Assembly (NCBI GenBank): GCA_014169315.1
Contig: AP022134.1
Coordinates: 124,001 to 188,000 of the forward strand
DNA length: 64,000 nucleotides
Source: Enterobacter cloacae
GTDB taxonomy: Bacteria; Pseudomonadota; Gammaproteobacteria; Enterobacterales; Enterobacteriaceae
Direction of reading: 5' to 3'
Positions 1-9,037 of this stretch are shown here, in pieces. Within the stretch, counting starts at the first letter, position 1. Each line of letters starts with the position of its first letter. The notes below the pieces were generated by a model, which saw nothing but the letters and a program-made list of their open reading frames with translations, did not search any database and was not told the DNA's origin. A program made the translations under genes and the position numbers.

Positions 1-237
1 TTCATCCATGTGCCACGGGCAAAGATCGGAAGGGTTACGCCAGTACCAGCGCAGCCGTTTTTCCATTTCAGGCGCATAACGCTGAACCCAGCGGTAAATC
101 GTGGAGTGATCGACATTCACTCCGCGTTCAGCCAGCATCTCCTGCAGCTCACGGTAACTGATGCCGTATTTGCAGTACCAGCGTACGGCCCACAGAATGA
201 TGTCACGCTGAAAATGCCGGCCTTTGAATGGGTTCAT
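1..237 (-). CDS. tnpA: IS26 transposase TnpA, N-terminal part
   Basis: About 79 codons of the 234-residue IS6-family DDE transposase, starting [12 protein letters not shown] at 237 and running off the left edge. The sequence matches the N-terminal helix-turn-helix region of the complete copies; the first catalytic Asp lies in the HMDE motif at the edge. The start is the same ATG as in the three complete copies. The gene may be complete on the full plasmid. Confidence 0.93.
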   Translation of the reverse strand, partial: MNPFKGRHFQRDIILWAVRWYCKYGISYRELQEMLAERGVNVDHSTIYRWVQRYAPEMEKRLRWYWRNPSDLCPWHMDE

Positions 238-300
238 GTGCAGCTCCATCAGCAAAAGGGGATGATAAGTTTATCACCACCGACTATTTGCAACAGTGCC
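1..300 (-). mobile_element. IS26, partial (cut by window edge)
   Basis: The segment is the reverse complement of the first 300 bp of the complete IS26 copies further right and ends at 300 with the same terminal repeat (GGCACTGTTGCAAA read inward on the minus strand). It is in the opposite orientation to the other three copies. The rest lies outside the window. The base next to its tip at 300 abuts an IS3-family remnant, so this IS26 marks a deletion or fusion junction. Confidence 0.95.
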
Positions 301-338
301 GGCCGAATGTCTGCAGCTCGGTGAATCGGACTTTACGC
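301..338 (-). pseudogene. IS3-family orfA start, remnant
   Basis: Reading leftward from an ATG at 338, preceded by an AGGAGA-type ribosome site, the frame gives MRKVRFTEL, which resembles the start of orfA in the IS407-like group of IS3-family elements. It stops being recognisable after about a dozen codons, where IS26 begins at 300. Only the first codons remain. Confidence 0.5.
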
Positions 339-461
339 ATGGAGATCTCCTCAGAGGACATAATTAGTATGTCGGAGGATCTCTAAAAGTGAATGGTTCG
401 TTTTGCAGGGATACTTACATGGGGAAACAAGATGAAACTTGAATATATACAGATAAATTAG

Positions 462-760
462 TGGTCTGGGCGTTCTCGTCAGAAGCAAACAGCCTGCTTG
501 CAAAAACAAGCGCTGGCAATGGCTTGGCAGGGCCGAGGTTGCCCGGGAGGTATAATTTTCCATTCGGACCAGGGAACCCAATATTGCAGCCTGCCGTACC
601 GGATTCTGGCCGCTCAATATGGAATGATGCTCAGCATGAGCCGCAGCGGGAACTGCTGGGATAATGCTTTGCAGAATGACTGTTCCGCAGTCTGAAATCG
701 GAGTGGATACCACGGGGTGGTTATCGGGACAGGACTGAAGCTGCTGGCGATATTGTTCAG
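462..760 (+). pseudogene. IS3-family transposase OrfB, frameshifted fragment
   Basis: The plus-strand frame shows the C-terminal part of an IS3-family integrase-type transposase: HSDQGTQY, then MSRSGNCWDNA, which holds the conserved region before the catalytic Glu. After WDNALQND the reading continues in another frame as FRSLKSEWIPRGGYRDRTEA, so there is a frameshift near 670-690. The N-terminal half is missing. It lies close to an orfA remnant on the opposite strand, so the element was rearranged as well as truncated. No function is expected. Confidence 0.75.
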
Positions 761-1058
761 TATCAAGGGGTGAGTCCCGAGAGGCGAGACAAGTCAAGGG
801 CGCAGGCTGCGATGCGCAGCACGACATAGCCGGTATTTCCCTGCGGTGCCCCACAAGTATCAATGAAAGCCTCCAACGCGAGCCATTCGCGAGAGCCTTG
901 AGTCCACGCTAAATCTATCTTATCTGCGCAGGGCAGAATGTGAAGACGGCCGCCCTGGCTCTTGCCCGCCAGGCGCACGAGGCGGTGGAAAGGGGGAGGG
1001 GATGTTGTCTATATGGCTCTGCTGTAGTGAGCGGGTTGCGCTCCGACAGCGGTCCTGA
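761..1058. other. Non-coding stretch left of tetR
   Basis: About 300 bp between the IS3-family remnant and the stop of tetR. Open frames here are short and antisense to each other; none shows a recognisable motif or ribosome site. It is GC-rich like the tet module and probably belongs to the flank of a Tn1721-type tet segment. Confidence 0.5.
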
Positions 1059-1700
1059 TCAATCGTCACCCTTTCTCGGCCCTTGAATGTTCCTCGCAAC
1101 GAGCCTCCTTTTCGCCAATCCATCGACAATCACCGCGAGCCCCAGCTCGAACACTGCGTCCGGACCGGCTTCGTCGAAGGTGTCTATCACGGCCCGCAAC
1201 AACGGAGCCTGTTCAATGGTGCCGCCGCGCTCACCGGCATCGCTGTCGCCGGCCTGCTCCTCAAGCACGGCCCCAACAGTGAAGTAGCTGATTGTCATCA
1301 GCGCATTGACGGCGTCCCAAGCCGAAAAACCCGCCTCGCAGAGGAAGCGAAGCTGCGCGTCGACCACTTCCATCTGCGGTGCGCCCGGTCTCGTGCCAGC
1401 ATGGATACGCGCGCCATCGCGATAAGCGAGCAGCGCCTGCCTGAAGCTGCGGGCATTCCCGATCAGAAATGAGCGCCAGTCGTCGTCGACTCTCGGCACC
1501 GAATGCGTATGATTCTCCGCCAGCATGGCTTCGGCCAGTGCGTCGAGCAGCGCCCGTTTGTTCCTGAAGTGCCAGTATAACGCCGGCTGCTGAACCCCCA
1601 ACCGTTTAGCCAGTTTGCGTGTCGTCAGAGCCTCTACGCCGACCTCATTCAACAGGTCCAGGGCGACACGGATAACTGTATTAGGCTGCAACTTTATCAT
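1059..1700 (-). CDS. tetR: Tetracycline repressor TetR, class A
   Basis: A 213-residue TetR-family repressor. The N-terminal helix-turn-helix is clear (TTRKLAKRLGVQQPALYWHF) and the C-terminal tetracycline-binding domain matches class A TetR. The start chosen is the ATG at 1700 (MIKLQPNTVI), because the longer frame to 1727 would run through the operator. It is divergent from tetA, and both promoters lie between two tet operators, so tetracycline-magnesium binding would release both genes. Several residues differ from the usual Tn1721/RP1 protein, which parallels divergence in the adjacent tetA. Confidence 0.95.
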   Translation of the reverse strand: MIKLQPNTVIRVALDLLNEVGVEALTTRKLAKRLGVQQPALYWHFRNKRALLDALAEAMLAENHTHSVPRVDDDWRSFLIGNARSFRQALLAYRDGARIHAGTRPGAPQMEVVDAQLRFLCEAGFSAWDAVNALMTISYFTVGAVLEEQAGDSDAGERGGTIEQAPLLRAVIDTFDEAGPDAVFELGLAVIVDGLAKRRLVARNIQGPRKGDD

Positions 1701-1709
1701 GCTTGACAC

Positions 1710-1755
1710 TTTATCACTGATAAACATAATATGTCCACCAACTTATCAGTGATAA
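1710..1755. promoter_or_regulatory. Twin tet operators between tetR and tetA
   Basis: Two palindromic operators are visible: TTTATCACTGATAAA at 1710-1724 and TTATCAGTGATAA at 1743-1755. Each is a TetR-dimer site. Their position between the divergent genes is that of tetO1 and tetO2, so TetR would repress itself and tetA until tetracycline is present. Confidence 0.92.
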
Positions 1756-1781
1756 AGGATCCGTGAGTTCTATCGGACCAG

Positions 1782-1825
1782 CGGAGGCTGGTCCGGAGGC
1801 CAGCGGAGGCTGGTCCGGAGGCCAG
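1782..1825 (+). repeat. 22-bp tandem duplication in the tetA leader
   Basis: Two perfect head-to-tail copies of a 22-bp unit (starting CGGAGGCTGGTCC and ending GGAGGCCAG) occupy 1782-1803 and 1804-1825, ending two bases before the GTG start of tetA. The unit holds inverted GGCTGGTCC/GGACCAGC-type sequence and the GGAGG that could serve as ribosome site, so the duplication may change leader folding. Confidence 0.9.
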
Positions 1826-1827
1826 AC

Positions 1828-3027
1828 GTGAAACCCAACAGACCCCTGATCGTAATACTGTGCACTGTCGCGCTCGACGCTGTCGGCATCGGCCTGATTA
1901 TGCCGGTGCTGCCGGGCCTCCTGCGAGATCTGGTTCACTCGAACGACGTCACCGCCCACTATGGCATTTTGCTGGCGCTGTATGCGTTGATGCAATTTGC
2001 CTGCGCGCCTGTGCTGGGTGCGCTATCGGATCGTTTCGGCCGGCGGCCGGTCTTGCTCGTCTCGCTGTCCGGCGCCGCTATCGACTACGCCATCATGGCG
2101 ACGGCGCCTTTCCTTTGGGTTCTCTATATCGGGCGCATCGTGGCCGGCATCACCGGGGCGACTGGTGCGGTAGCCGGCGCCTATATTGCCGATATCACAG
2201 ATGGGGATGAGCGCGCGCGGTACTTCGGCTTCATGAGCGCCTGTTTCGGGTTCGGTATGGTCGCGGGACCTGTGCTCGGTGGGCTGATGAGCAGTTTCTC
2301 CCCCCATGCTCCGTTCTTCGCCGCAGCAGCCTTGAATGGCCTCAATTTCCTGATGGGCATTTTCCTTTTGCCGGAGTCGCACAAAGGCGAACGTCGACCA
2401 TTACGCCGGGAGGCTCTCAACCCGCTCGCTTCGTTCCGGTGGGTCCGGGGCATGACCGTCATCGCCGCCCTGATGGCTGTCTTCTTCATCATGCAACTCG
2501 TCGGACAGGCGCCGGCCACGCTTTGGGTCATCTTCGGCGAGGATCGCTTTCATTGGGACACGAGCTTGATCGGCATTTCGCTTGCCGCATTTGGTATTCT
2601 ACATTCACTCGCCCAGGCAATGATCACCGGCCCTGTAACCACCAGGCTCGGCGAAAGGCGGGCACTCATGCTCGGAATGATTGCCGACGGCGCAGGCTAC
2701 ATCCTGCTTGCCTTGGCGACAAGGGGATGGATGGCGTTCCCGATTATGGTCCTGCTTGCTTCGGGTGGCATCGGAATGCCGGCGCTGCAAGCAGTGTTGT
2801 CCAGGCAGGTAGATGAGGAACGTCAGGGGCAGCTTCAAGGATCTCTTGCGGCGCTCACCAGCCTGACCTCGATCGTCGGGCCCCTCCTCTTCACGGCGAT
2901 CTATGCGGCCTCTATAACAACGTGGAACGGGTGGGCATGGATTGCAGGTGCCGCCCTCTACTTGCTCTGCCTGCCGGCGCTGCGTCGCGGGTTTTGGAGC
3001 GGCGTAGGGCAACGAGCCGATCGCTGA
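1828..3027 (+). CDS. tet(A): Tetracycline efflux pump TetA, class A
   Basis: A 399-residue major-facilitator drug/proton antiporter of the inner membrane that exports tetracycline-magnesium complexes. Twelve hydrophobic helices are evident, with the loop 2-3 signature GALSDRFGRRPV near residues 61-72. The start is GTG at 1828, as in other tet(A) genes. The central loop and helix 7 differ from the common protein at several points (for example LMSSFSPH, MGIF, WVRGMTVIAA), so it is a divergent tet(A) allele. It is controlled by TetR from twin operators; its leader carries a 22-bp tandem duplication. Confidence 0.96.
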   Translation: MKPNRPLIVILCTVALDAVGIGLIMPVLPGLLRDLVHSNDVTAHYGILLALYALMQFACAPVLGALSDRFGRRPVLLVSLSGAAIDYAIMATAPFLWVLYIGRIVAGITGATGAVAGAYIADITDGDERARYFGFMSACFGFGMVAGPVLGGLMSSFSPHAPFFAAAALNGLNFLMGIFLLPESHKGERRPLRREALNPLASFRWVRGMTVIAALMAVFFIMQLVGQAPATLWVIFGEDRFHWDTSLIGISLAAFGILHSLAQAMITGPVTTRLGERRALMLGMIADGAGYILLALATRGWMAFPIMVLLASGGIGMPALQAVLSRQVDEERQGQLQGSLAALTSLTSIVGPLLFTAIYAASITTWNGWAWIAGAALYLLCLPALRRGFWSGVGQRADR

Positions 3028-3541
3028 TCGTGGGAACGATAGGCCTATGCCATGCGGGTCAAGGCGACTTCCGGCTACCCGTCTTTCAATCACAACAAGT
3101 ACAGCAATATTAGGACTGCTTTTCGCTCACAGCGGACCTCTAACCCAGCCATCTTGTCCGCTTCGTTCTAAGAACAGACATCCCTCACTTCAGAATGTGT
3201 AGTCAACGGGGGACAGGACAATACGAATGTTCCACTAAAAAATACAGATGAGATAATTATTTACACCAAATTTTGGAGATTTATCGTTGTATCAGGTATT
3301 AAAAGTACAATTTAAATCTATTATATCTCGCAATAAGCCTGACATGTAGGTTTCTACAAATTCTCTAATTACGTTATTGACATATGAGCATTTGAAGGCG
3401 TAACCTTCAATCACTGTATGTAGATGTGTCTTCCCCTGTTGAGGTGGCTGATACAGCATTTCTACTTGCCATTAAACCAGTCTTTCATGTAATCCTATGT
3501 AAAATAGTCTGGTTAATTTATTTTACATACGGGTATCAGTG
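3028..3541. other. Gene-free stretch after tet(A)
   Basis: The first 90 bp are GC-rich and continue the tet module flank. From about 3120 composition turns AT-rich, marking a junction. No frame with a ribosome site or motif is seen. The usual eamA/pecM-like gene that follows tet(A) in many transposons is absent. Confidence 0.5.
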
Positions 3542-4018
3542 ATGAATGAACTCAGTATTGTTAGTGGTAAATTGCAACTGTTGTCGATCATAGGTGACCC
3601 GATCGCTCAGGTCAGCGCTCCACTCATGATAAATGCCGCCATCCTTGAAAAACAAATCCCCGACACTTTGATGGTCCCTCTCCATATAAACTCTGTAGGT
3701 CTGCAAACCGCTGTCAATGGTCTGAAATGTATTCAGAATTTTCGTGGTGCCATTATAACGATGCCTCACAAACAACATGCGCTTTCATTAATTGATTCAG
3801 CCAGTGAATCTGCTATGGCAATCGGAGGATGCAACGTCATCAGGAGGAATGCTCAGGGCCAACTACATGGGGATATGCTCGATGGTGAAGGTTTCGTATC
3901 GAGCCTTTTGAAAAGAGGCTTCGATGTGACAGGTAAAAGAGTCTATCTAGCTGGAACAGGCGGTGCTGGCTCAGCTATTGCTTATGCTATGGCCGCCAAA
4001 CAGGTTGGAGAATTAATT
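3542..4018 (+). pseudogene. Shikimate dehydrogenase-like protein, truncated by IS26
   Basis: About 159 codons remain. Residues 10-100 match the substrate-binding domain of AroE/YdiB-type shikimate or quinate dehydrogenases (GDPIAQVSAP, then ITMPHK with the catalytic Lys, then GGCNVI). The start of the NADP-binding Rossmann fold follows (GTGGAGSAIAYAM), then IS26 begins at 4019, so most of the cofactor domain is lost; the frame adds six IS-encoded residues before a stop. The start is ATG at 3542, one codon after an in-frame GTG. It is AT-rich compared with tet(A) and probably of different origin. Confidence 0.8.
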
Positions 4019-4838
4019 GGCACTGTTGCAAATAGTCGGTGGTGATAAACTTATCATCCCCTTTTGCTGATGGAGCTGTACATGAACCCATTCAAAGGCC
4101 GGCATTTTCAGCGTGACATCATTCTGTGGGCCGTACGCTGGTACTGCAAATACGGCATCAGTTACCGTGAGCTGCAGGAGATGCTGGCTGAACGCGGAGT
4201 GAATGTCGATCACTCCACGATTTACCGCTGGGTTCAGCGTTATGCGCCTGAAATGGAAAAACGGCTGCGCTGGTACTGGCGTAACCCTTCCGATCTTTGC
4301 CCGTGGCACATGGATGAAACCTACGTGAAGGTCAATGGCCGCTGGGCGTATCTGTACCGGGCCGTCGACAGCCGGGGCCGCACTGTCGATTTTTATCTCT
4401 CCTCCCGTCGTAACAGCAAAGCTGCATACCGGTTTCTGGGTAAAATCCTCAACAACGTGAAGAAGTGGCAGATCCCGCGATTCATCAACACGGATAAAGC
4501 GCCCGCCTATGGTCGCGCGCTTGCTCTGCTCAAACGCGAAGGCCGGTGCCCGTCTGACGTTGAACACCGACAGATTAAGTACCGGAACAACGTGATTGAA
4601 TGCGATCATGGCAAACTGAAACGGATAATCGGCGCCACGCTGGGATTTAAATCCATGAAGACGGCTTACGCCACCATCAAAGGTATTGAGGTGATGCGTG
4701 CACTACGCAAAGGCCAGGCCTCAGCATTTTATTATGGTGATCCCCTGGGCGAAATGCGCCTGGTAAGCAGAGTTTTTGAAATGTAAGGCCTTTGAATAAG
4801 ACAAAAGGCTGCCTCATCGCTAACTTTGCAACAGTGCC
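4019..4838 (+). mobile_element. IS26, complete copy 1
   Basis: An 820-bp element with both 14-bp terminal repeats (GGCACTGTTGCAAA and its complement). Flanking octamers (AATTAATT on the left, CCTGAGAT on the right) do not match, so no target duplication remains and it marks a rearrangement joint. It differs from the next two copies by a C-to-T change just before the transposase start (CTGTACATG). Confidence 0.97.
4082..4786 (+). CDS. tnpA: IS26 transposase TnpA
   Basis: A 234-residue IS6-family DDE transposase that forms cointegrates by replicative or conservative routes. It has an N-terminal helix-turn-helix ([13 protein letters not shown]), the DDE core with [19 protein letters not shown] and ECDHGKLKR, and the usual C-terminus ending VSRVFEM. 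The start is the ATG of MNPFKGRHF; a longer frame from 4064 lies within the terminal region. Protein sequence is the same as in copies 2 and 3. Confidence 0.97.
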   Translation: MNPFKGRHFQRDIILWAVRWYCKYGISYRELQEMLAERGVNVDHSTIYRWVQRYAPEMEKRLRWYWRNPSDLCPWHMDETYVKVNGRWAYLYRAVDSRGRTVDFYLSSRRNSKAAYRFLGKILNNVKKWQIPRFINTDKAPAYGRALALLKREGRCPSDVEHRQIKYRNNVIECDHGKLKRIIGATLGFKSMKTAYATIKGIEVMRALRKGQASAFYYGDPLGEMRLVSRVFEM

Positions 4839-5097
4839 CCTGAGATACAATTATTCGCTCCCTGAAGTGATGCAAACTTCCTGCTGGAGGTGATCAAGTA
4901 ATTTGCGAGTGAGTGATCAACTGATTTGCGAATGGGGGATCAGATACATGCGAATACACAGGGAGGGGGCTGGGCCGGGCGATCCGGTCAGCGTTGCGGT
5001 TTCCGGCGATTTGCGGCCGGTGGCCGGTTAAGTCCGGCGCGGACGCCTTCCATGCCCTGACGGGCATAAGAAAATAAAACCGCCATGCTGCGGTCAT
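4839..5097. other. Short non-coding stretch beside recombinase remnant
   Basis: About 260 bp between IS26 copy 1 and the recombinase stop. It holds two near-repeats of the type GTGATCAA.TAATTTGCGA at about 4891-4935, which could be remains of a recombinase site. No gene is supported. Confidence 0.35.
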
Positions 5098-5645
5098 TCA
5101 TGATTTTGTGGTGTAGCGATAAATAGTCATGCGAGAAACGTTGAAGCGCTTAGCAACTGCACCAACTGTCATTTCAGGATCAGCAAGTAAGATTCTAATT
5201 TGTTTAACATCTTCTTCAGAAAGTGACGGTTTTCTCCCTCCCACACGGCCCCTTGCGCGTGCAGCTGCAAGGCCTGAGCGCGTTCTTTCAATATTGCGGT
5301 TGCGTTCAAAGCTAGAGAATATCGCCATCAGATGCGTATAGATTTCCCCTATAACTGGCGCATTTGTGTCTATTCTGTCCTTGATGGCTATGAAAGTTAT
5401 TCCGCGTTTCTTCAGGTCGTCGAGTAAAGTAATGACTTGACCCAATGAACCGCCGAGCCGATCTAGTGCCCAAACTACTAGGGTATCTCCCTCGCGCAAT
5501 GCTTTCAGGCAGTTCTCCAGTTCCGGCGCACCTTTTTTGTCGCGCTTGGGGCCGCTACGTGAGGTCTGATCCTGATAGATTTGCTCACATCCAGCTTTTG
5601 TTAGTTCGTCAACCTGGTGCGCCACATCCTGAAGATGCGTAGATT
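5098..5645 (-). pseudogene. Serine recombinase (resolvase/invertase family), start removed by IS26
   Basis: About 182 codons of a small serine recombinase. The catalytic-domain motifs are present (LVVWALDRLGGSLGQVITLL, then ERTRSGLAAARARGR), and so is a C-terminal Hin-type helix-turn-helix (VGAVAKRFNVSRMTIYRY). IS26 copy 2 starts at 5646 and has removed the N-terminus, which should carry the nucleophilic Ser; the frame runs on into the IS. It probably came from a Tn3-family transposon or an inversion system. It should be catalytically dead. Confidence 0.88.
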
Positions 5646-6465
5646 GGCACTGTTGCAAATAGTCGGTGGTGATAAACTTATCATCCCCTTTTGCTGATGG
5701 AGCTGCACATGAACCCATTCAAAGGCCGGCATTTTCAGCGTGACATCATTCTGTGGGCCGTACGCTGGTACTGCAAATACGGCATCAGTTACCGTGAGCT
5801 GCAGGAGATGCTGGCTGAACGCGGAGTGAATGTCGATCACTCCACGATTTACCGCTGGGTTCAGCGTTATGCGCCTGAAATGGAAAAACGGCTGCGCTGG
5901 TACTGGCGTAACCCTTCCGATCTTTGCCCGTGGCACATGGATGAAACCTACGTGAAGGTCAATGGCCGCTGGGCGTATCTGTACCGGGCCGTCGACAGCC
6001 GGGGCCGCACTGTCGATTTTTATCTCTCCTCCCGTCGTAACAGCAAAGCTGCATACCGGTTTCTGGGTAAAATCCTCAACAACGTGAAGAAGTGGCAGAT
6101 CCCGCGATTCATCAACACGGATAAAGCGCCCGCCTATGGTCGCGCGCTTGCTCTGCTCAAACGCGAAGGCCGGTGCCCGTCTGACGTTGAACACCGACAG
6201 ATTAAGTACCGGAACAACGTGATTGAATGCGATCATGGCAAACTGAAACGGATAATCGGCGCCACGCTGGGATTTAAATCCATGAAGACGGCTTACGCCA
6301 CCATCAAAGGTATTGAGGTGATGCGTGCACTACGCAAAGGCCAGGCCTCAGCATTTTATTATGGTGATCCCCTGGGCGAAATGCGCCTGGTAAGCAGAGT
6401 TTTTGAAATGTAAGGCCTTTGAATAAGACAAAAGGCTGCCTCATCGCTAACTTTGCAACAGTGCC
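5646..6465 (+). mobile_element. IS26, complete copy 2
   Basis: An 820-bp element with intact terminal repeats, same orientation as copy 1. Flanking octamers (CGTAGATT and AATAAATC) differ, so there is no target duplication. With copy 3 it brackets catA1 in direct orientation, forming an IS26 pseudo-compound unit that could move as a translocatable circle. Confidence 0.97.
5709..6413 (+). CDS. tnpA: IS26 transposase TnpA
   Basis: A 234-residue IS6-family DDE transposase, identical in sequence to the protein of IS26 copy 1. It starts at the ATG of MNPFKGRHF and ends VSRVFEM. It would act on all IS26 ends in the window and could drive deletion or circle formation for the catA1 segment on its right. 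Confidence 0.97.
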   Translation: MNPFKGRHFQRDIILWAVRWYCKYGISYRELQEMLAERGVNVDHSTIYRWVQRYAPEMEKRLRWYWRNPSDLCPWHMDETYVKVNGRWAYLYRAVDSRGRTVDFYLSSRRNSKAAYRFLGKILNNVKKWQIPRFINTDKAPAYGRALALLKREGRCPSDVEHRQIKYRNNVIECDHGKLKRIIGATLGFKSMKTAYATIKGIEVMRALRKGQASAFYYGDPLGEMRLVSRVFEM

Positions 6466-6634
6466 AATAAATCCTGGTGTCCCTGTTGATACCGGGAAGC
6501 CCTGGGCCAACTTTTGGCGAAAATGAGACGTTGATCGGCACGTAAGAGGTTCCAACTTTCACCATAATGAAATAAGATCACTACCGGGCGTATTTTTTGA
6601 GTTATCGAGATTTTCAGGAGCTAAGGAAGCTAAA
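6466..6634 (+). promoter_or_regulatory. Native catA1 leader and promoter
   Basis: The 169 bp between IS26 copy 2 and catA1 keep the familiar Tn9 cat upstream sequence, including TTGATCGGCACGTAAGAGGT and a ribosome site AGGAGCTAAGGAAG before the ATG. The gene therefore keeps its own promoter despite the IS26 insertion. Confidence 0.7.
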
Positions 6635-7294
6635 ATGGAGAAAAAAATCACTGGATATACCACCGTTGATATATCCCAATGGCATCGTAAAGAACATTTT
6701 GAGGCATTTCAGTCAGTTGCTCAATGTACCTATAACCAGACCGTTCAGCTGGATATTACGGCCTTTTTAAAGACCGTAAAGAAAAATAAGCACAAGTTTT
6801 ATCCGGCCTTTATTCACATTCTTGCCCGCCTGATGAATGCTCATCCGGAATTCCGTATGGCAATGAAAGACGGTGAGCTGGTGATATGGGATAGTATTCA
6901 CCCTTGTTACACCGTTTTCCATGAGCAAACTGAAACGTTTTCATCGCTCTGGAGTGAATACCACGACGATTTCCGGCAGTTTCTACACATATATTCGCAA
7001 GATGTGGCGTGTTACGGTGAAAACCTGGCCTATTTCCCTAAAGGGTTTATTGAGAATATGTTTTTCGTCTCAGCCAATCCCTGGGTGAGTTTCACCAGTT
7101 TTGATTTAAACGTGGCCAATATGGACAACTTCTTCGCCCCCGTTTTCACCATGGGCAAATATTATACGCAAGGCGACAAGGTGCTGATGCCGCTGGCGAT
7201 TCAGGTTCATCATGCCGTTTGTGATGGCTTCCATGTCGGCAGAATGCTTAATGAATTACAACAGTACTGCAATGAGTGGCAGGGCGGGGCGTAA
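6635..7294 (+). CDS. catA1: Chloramphenicol acetyltransferase, type A1
   Basis: A 219-residue cytoplasmic trimeric enzyme that acetylates the 3-hydroxyl of chloramphenicol with acetyl-CoA. The sequence is that of the Tn9 CAT-I protein, starting [20 protein letters not shown]. The catalytic motif HHAVCDGFH, with the general-base His, lies near the C-terminus. It lies between directly repeated IS26 copies 2 and 3, with its native leader on the left and about 110 bp of native flank on the right. Length is complete and no damage is seen. Confidence 0.98.
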   Translation: MEKKITGYTTVDISQWHRKEHFEAFQSVAQCTYNQTVQLDITAFLKTVKKNKHKFYPAFIHILARLMNAHPEFRMAMKDGELVIWDSIHPCYTVFHEQTETFSSLWSEYHDDFRQFLHIYSQDVACYGENLAYFPKGFIENMFFVSANPWVSFTSFDLNVANMDNFFAPVFTMGKYYTQGDKVLMPLAIQVHHAVCDGFHVGRMLNELQQYCNEWQGGA

Positions 7295-7407
7295 TTTTTT
7301 TAAGGCAGTTATTGGTGCCCTTAAACGCCTGGTTGCTACGCCTGAATAAGTGATGATAAGCGGATGAATGGCAGAAATTCGAAAGCAAATTCGACCCGGT
7401 CGTCGGT

Positions 7408-8227
7408 GGCACTGTTGCAAATAGTCGGTGGTGATAAACTTATCATCCCCTTTTGCTGATGGAGCTGCACATGAACCCATTCAAAGGCCGGCATTTTCAG
7501 CGTGACATCATTCTGTGGGCCGTACGCTGGTACTGCAAATACGGCATCAGTTACCGTGAGCTGCAGGAGATGCTGGCTGAACGCGGAGTGAATGTCGATC
7601 ACTCCACGATTTACCGCTGGGTTCAGCGTTATGCGCCTGAAATGGAAAAACGGCTGCGCTGGTACTGGCGTAACCCTTCCGATCTTTGCCCGTGGCACAT
7701 GGATGAAACCTACGTGAAGGTCAATGGCCGCTGGGCGTATCTGTACCGGGCCGTCGACAGCCGGGGCCGCACTGTCGATTTTTATCTCTCCTCCCGTCGT
7801 AACAGCAAAGCTGCATACCGGTTTCTGGGTAAAATCCTCAACAACGTGAAGAAGTGGCAGATCCCGCGATTCATCAACACGGATAAAGCGCCCGCCTATG
7901 GTCGCGCGCTTGCTCTGCTCAAACGCGAAGGCCGGTGCCCGTCTGACGTTGAACACCGACAGATTAAGTACCGGAACAACGTGATTGAATGCGATCATGG
8001 CAAACTGAAACGGATAATCGGCGCCACGCTGGGATTTAAATCCATGAAGACGGCTTACGCCACCATCAAAGGTATTGAGGTGATGCGTGCACTACGCAAA
8101 GGCCAGGCCTCAGCATTTTATTATGGTGATCCCCTGGGCGAAATGCGCCTGGTAAGCAGAGTTTTTGAAATGTAAGGCCTTTGAATAAGACAAAAGGCTG
8201 CCTCATCGCTAACTTTGCAACAGTGCC
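7408..8227 (+). mobile_element. IS26, complete copy 3
   Basis: An 820-bp element with intact terminal repeats, same orientation as copies 1 and 2. Flanks TCGTCGGT and TTCTACGG do not match. Its right end sits inside intI1 and so joins the IS26 array to the class 1 integron. Confidence 0.97.
7471..8175 (+). CDS. tnpA: IS26 transposase TnpA
   Basis: A 234-residue IS6-family DDE transposase, same protein as copies 1 and 2, from the ATG of MNPFKGRHF to VSRVFEM. It lies between catA1 and the cut intI1. An antisense frame of about 198-220 residues recurs in every IS26 copy and is only a shadow. Confidence 0.97.
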
Positions 8228-9025
8228 TTCTACGGCACGTTTGAAGGCGCGCTGAAAGGTCTGGTCATACATGTGATGGCGACGCACGACACCGCTCCGT
8301 GGATCGGTCGAATGCGTGTGCTGCGCAAAAACCCAGAACCACGGCCAGGAATGCCCGGCGCGCGGATACTTCCGCTCAAGGGCGTCGGGAAGCGCAACGC
8401 CGCTGCGGCCCTCGGCCTGGTCCTTCAGCCACCATGCCCGTGCACGCGACAGCTGCTCGCGCAGGCTGGGTGCCAAGCTCTCGGGTAACATCAAGGCCCG
8501 ATCCTTGGAGCCCTTGCCCTCCCGCACGATGATCGTGCCGTGATCGAAATCCAGATCCTTGACCCGCAGTTGCAAACCCTCACTGATCCGCATGCCCGTT
8601 CCATACAGAAGCTGGGCGAACAAACGATGCTCGCCTTCCAGAAAACCGAGGATGCGAACCACTTCATCCGGGGTCAGCACCACCGGCAAGCGCCGCGACG
8701 GCCGAGGTCTTCCGATCTCCTGAAGCCAGGGCAGATCCGTGCACAGCACCTTGCCGTAGAAGAACAGCAAGGCCGCCAATGCCTGACGATGCGTGGAGAC
8801 CGAAACCTTGCGCTCGTTCGCCAGCCAGGACAGAAATGCCTCGACTTCGCTGCTGCCCAAGGTTGCCGGGTGACGCACACCGTGGAAACGGATGAAGGCA
8901 CGAACCCAGTGGACATAAGCCTGTTCGGTTCGTAAACTGTAATGCAAGTAGCGTATGCGCTCACGCAACTGGTCCAGAACCTTGACCGAACGCAGCGGTG
9001 GTAACGGCGCAGTGGCGGTTTTCAT
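8228..9025 (-). pseudogene. intI1: Class 1 integron integrase IntI1, C-terminus removed by IS26
   Basis: About 266 of 337 codons remain, starting [20 protein letters not shown] at 9025. The tyrosine-recombinase N-domain and the first catalytic Arg region ([16 protein letters not shown]) are present. The C-terminal box with the second Arg and the nucleophilic Tyr has been removed by IS26 copy 3, so cassette excision and capture should be lost. The promoter region in the gene that drives the cassettes is intact. Such IS26-cut intI1 genes are common in resistance plasmids. Confidence 0.97.
8910..8938 (+). promoter_or_regulatory. Integron cassette promoter Pc, hybrid H1 form
   Basis: Within intI1, reading toward the cassettes: -35 TGGACA at 8910-8915, a 17-bp spacer, and -10 TAAACT at 8933-8938. 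By the accepted scheme this combination is PcH1, of moderate strength. It transcribes dfrA16 and aadA2. The secondary promoter P2 (TTGTTA, 14-bp spacer, TACAGT) lacks the GGG insertion and should be inactive. Confidence 0.9.
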
Positions 9026-9037
9026 GGCTTGTTATGA

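Noticed and set aside
351..863. 170-residue minus-strand frame opposite the IS3-family remnant
   Set aside because: It is antisense to a recognisable transposase fragment and has low-complexity, motif-free sequence.
3028..3541. eamA/pecM-like gene after tet(A)
   Set aside because: Expected in many tet(A) transposons, but no such frame is present here.
4013..4609. Long antisense frame (about 198-220 residues) inside each IS26 copy
   Set aside because: It recurs in all copies, is the exact antisense of the transposase, and has no ribosome site.
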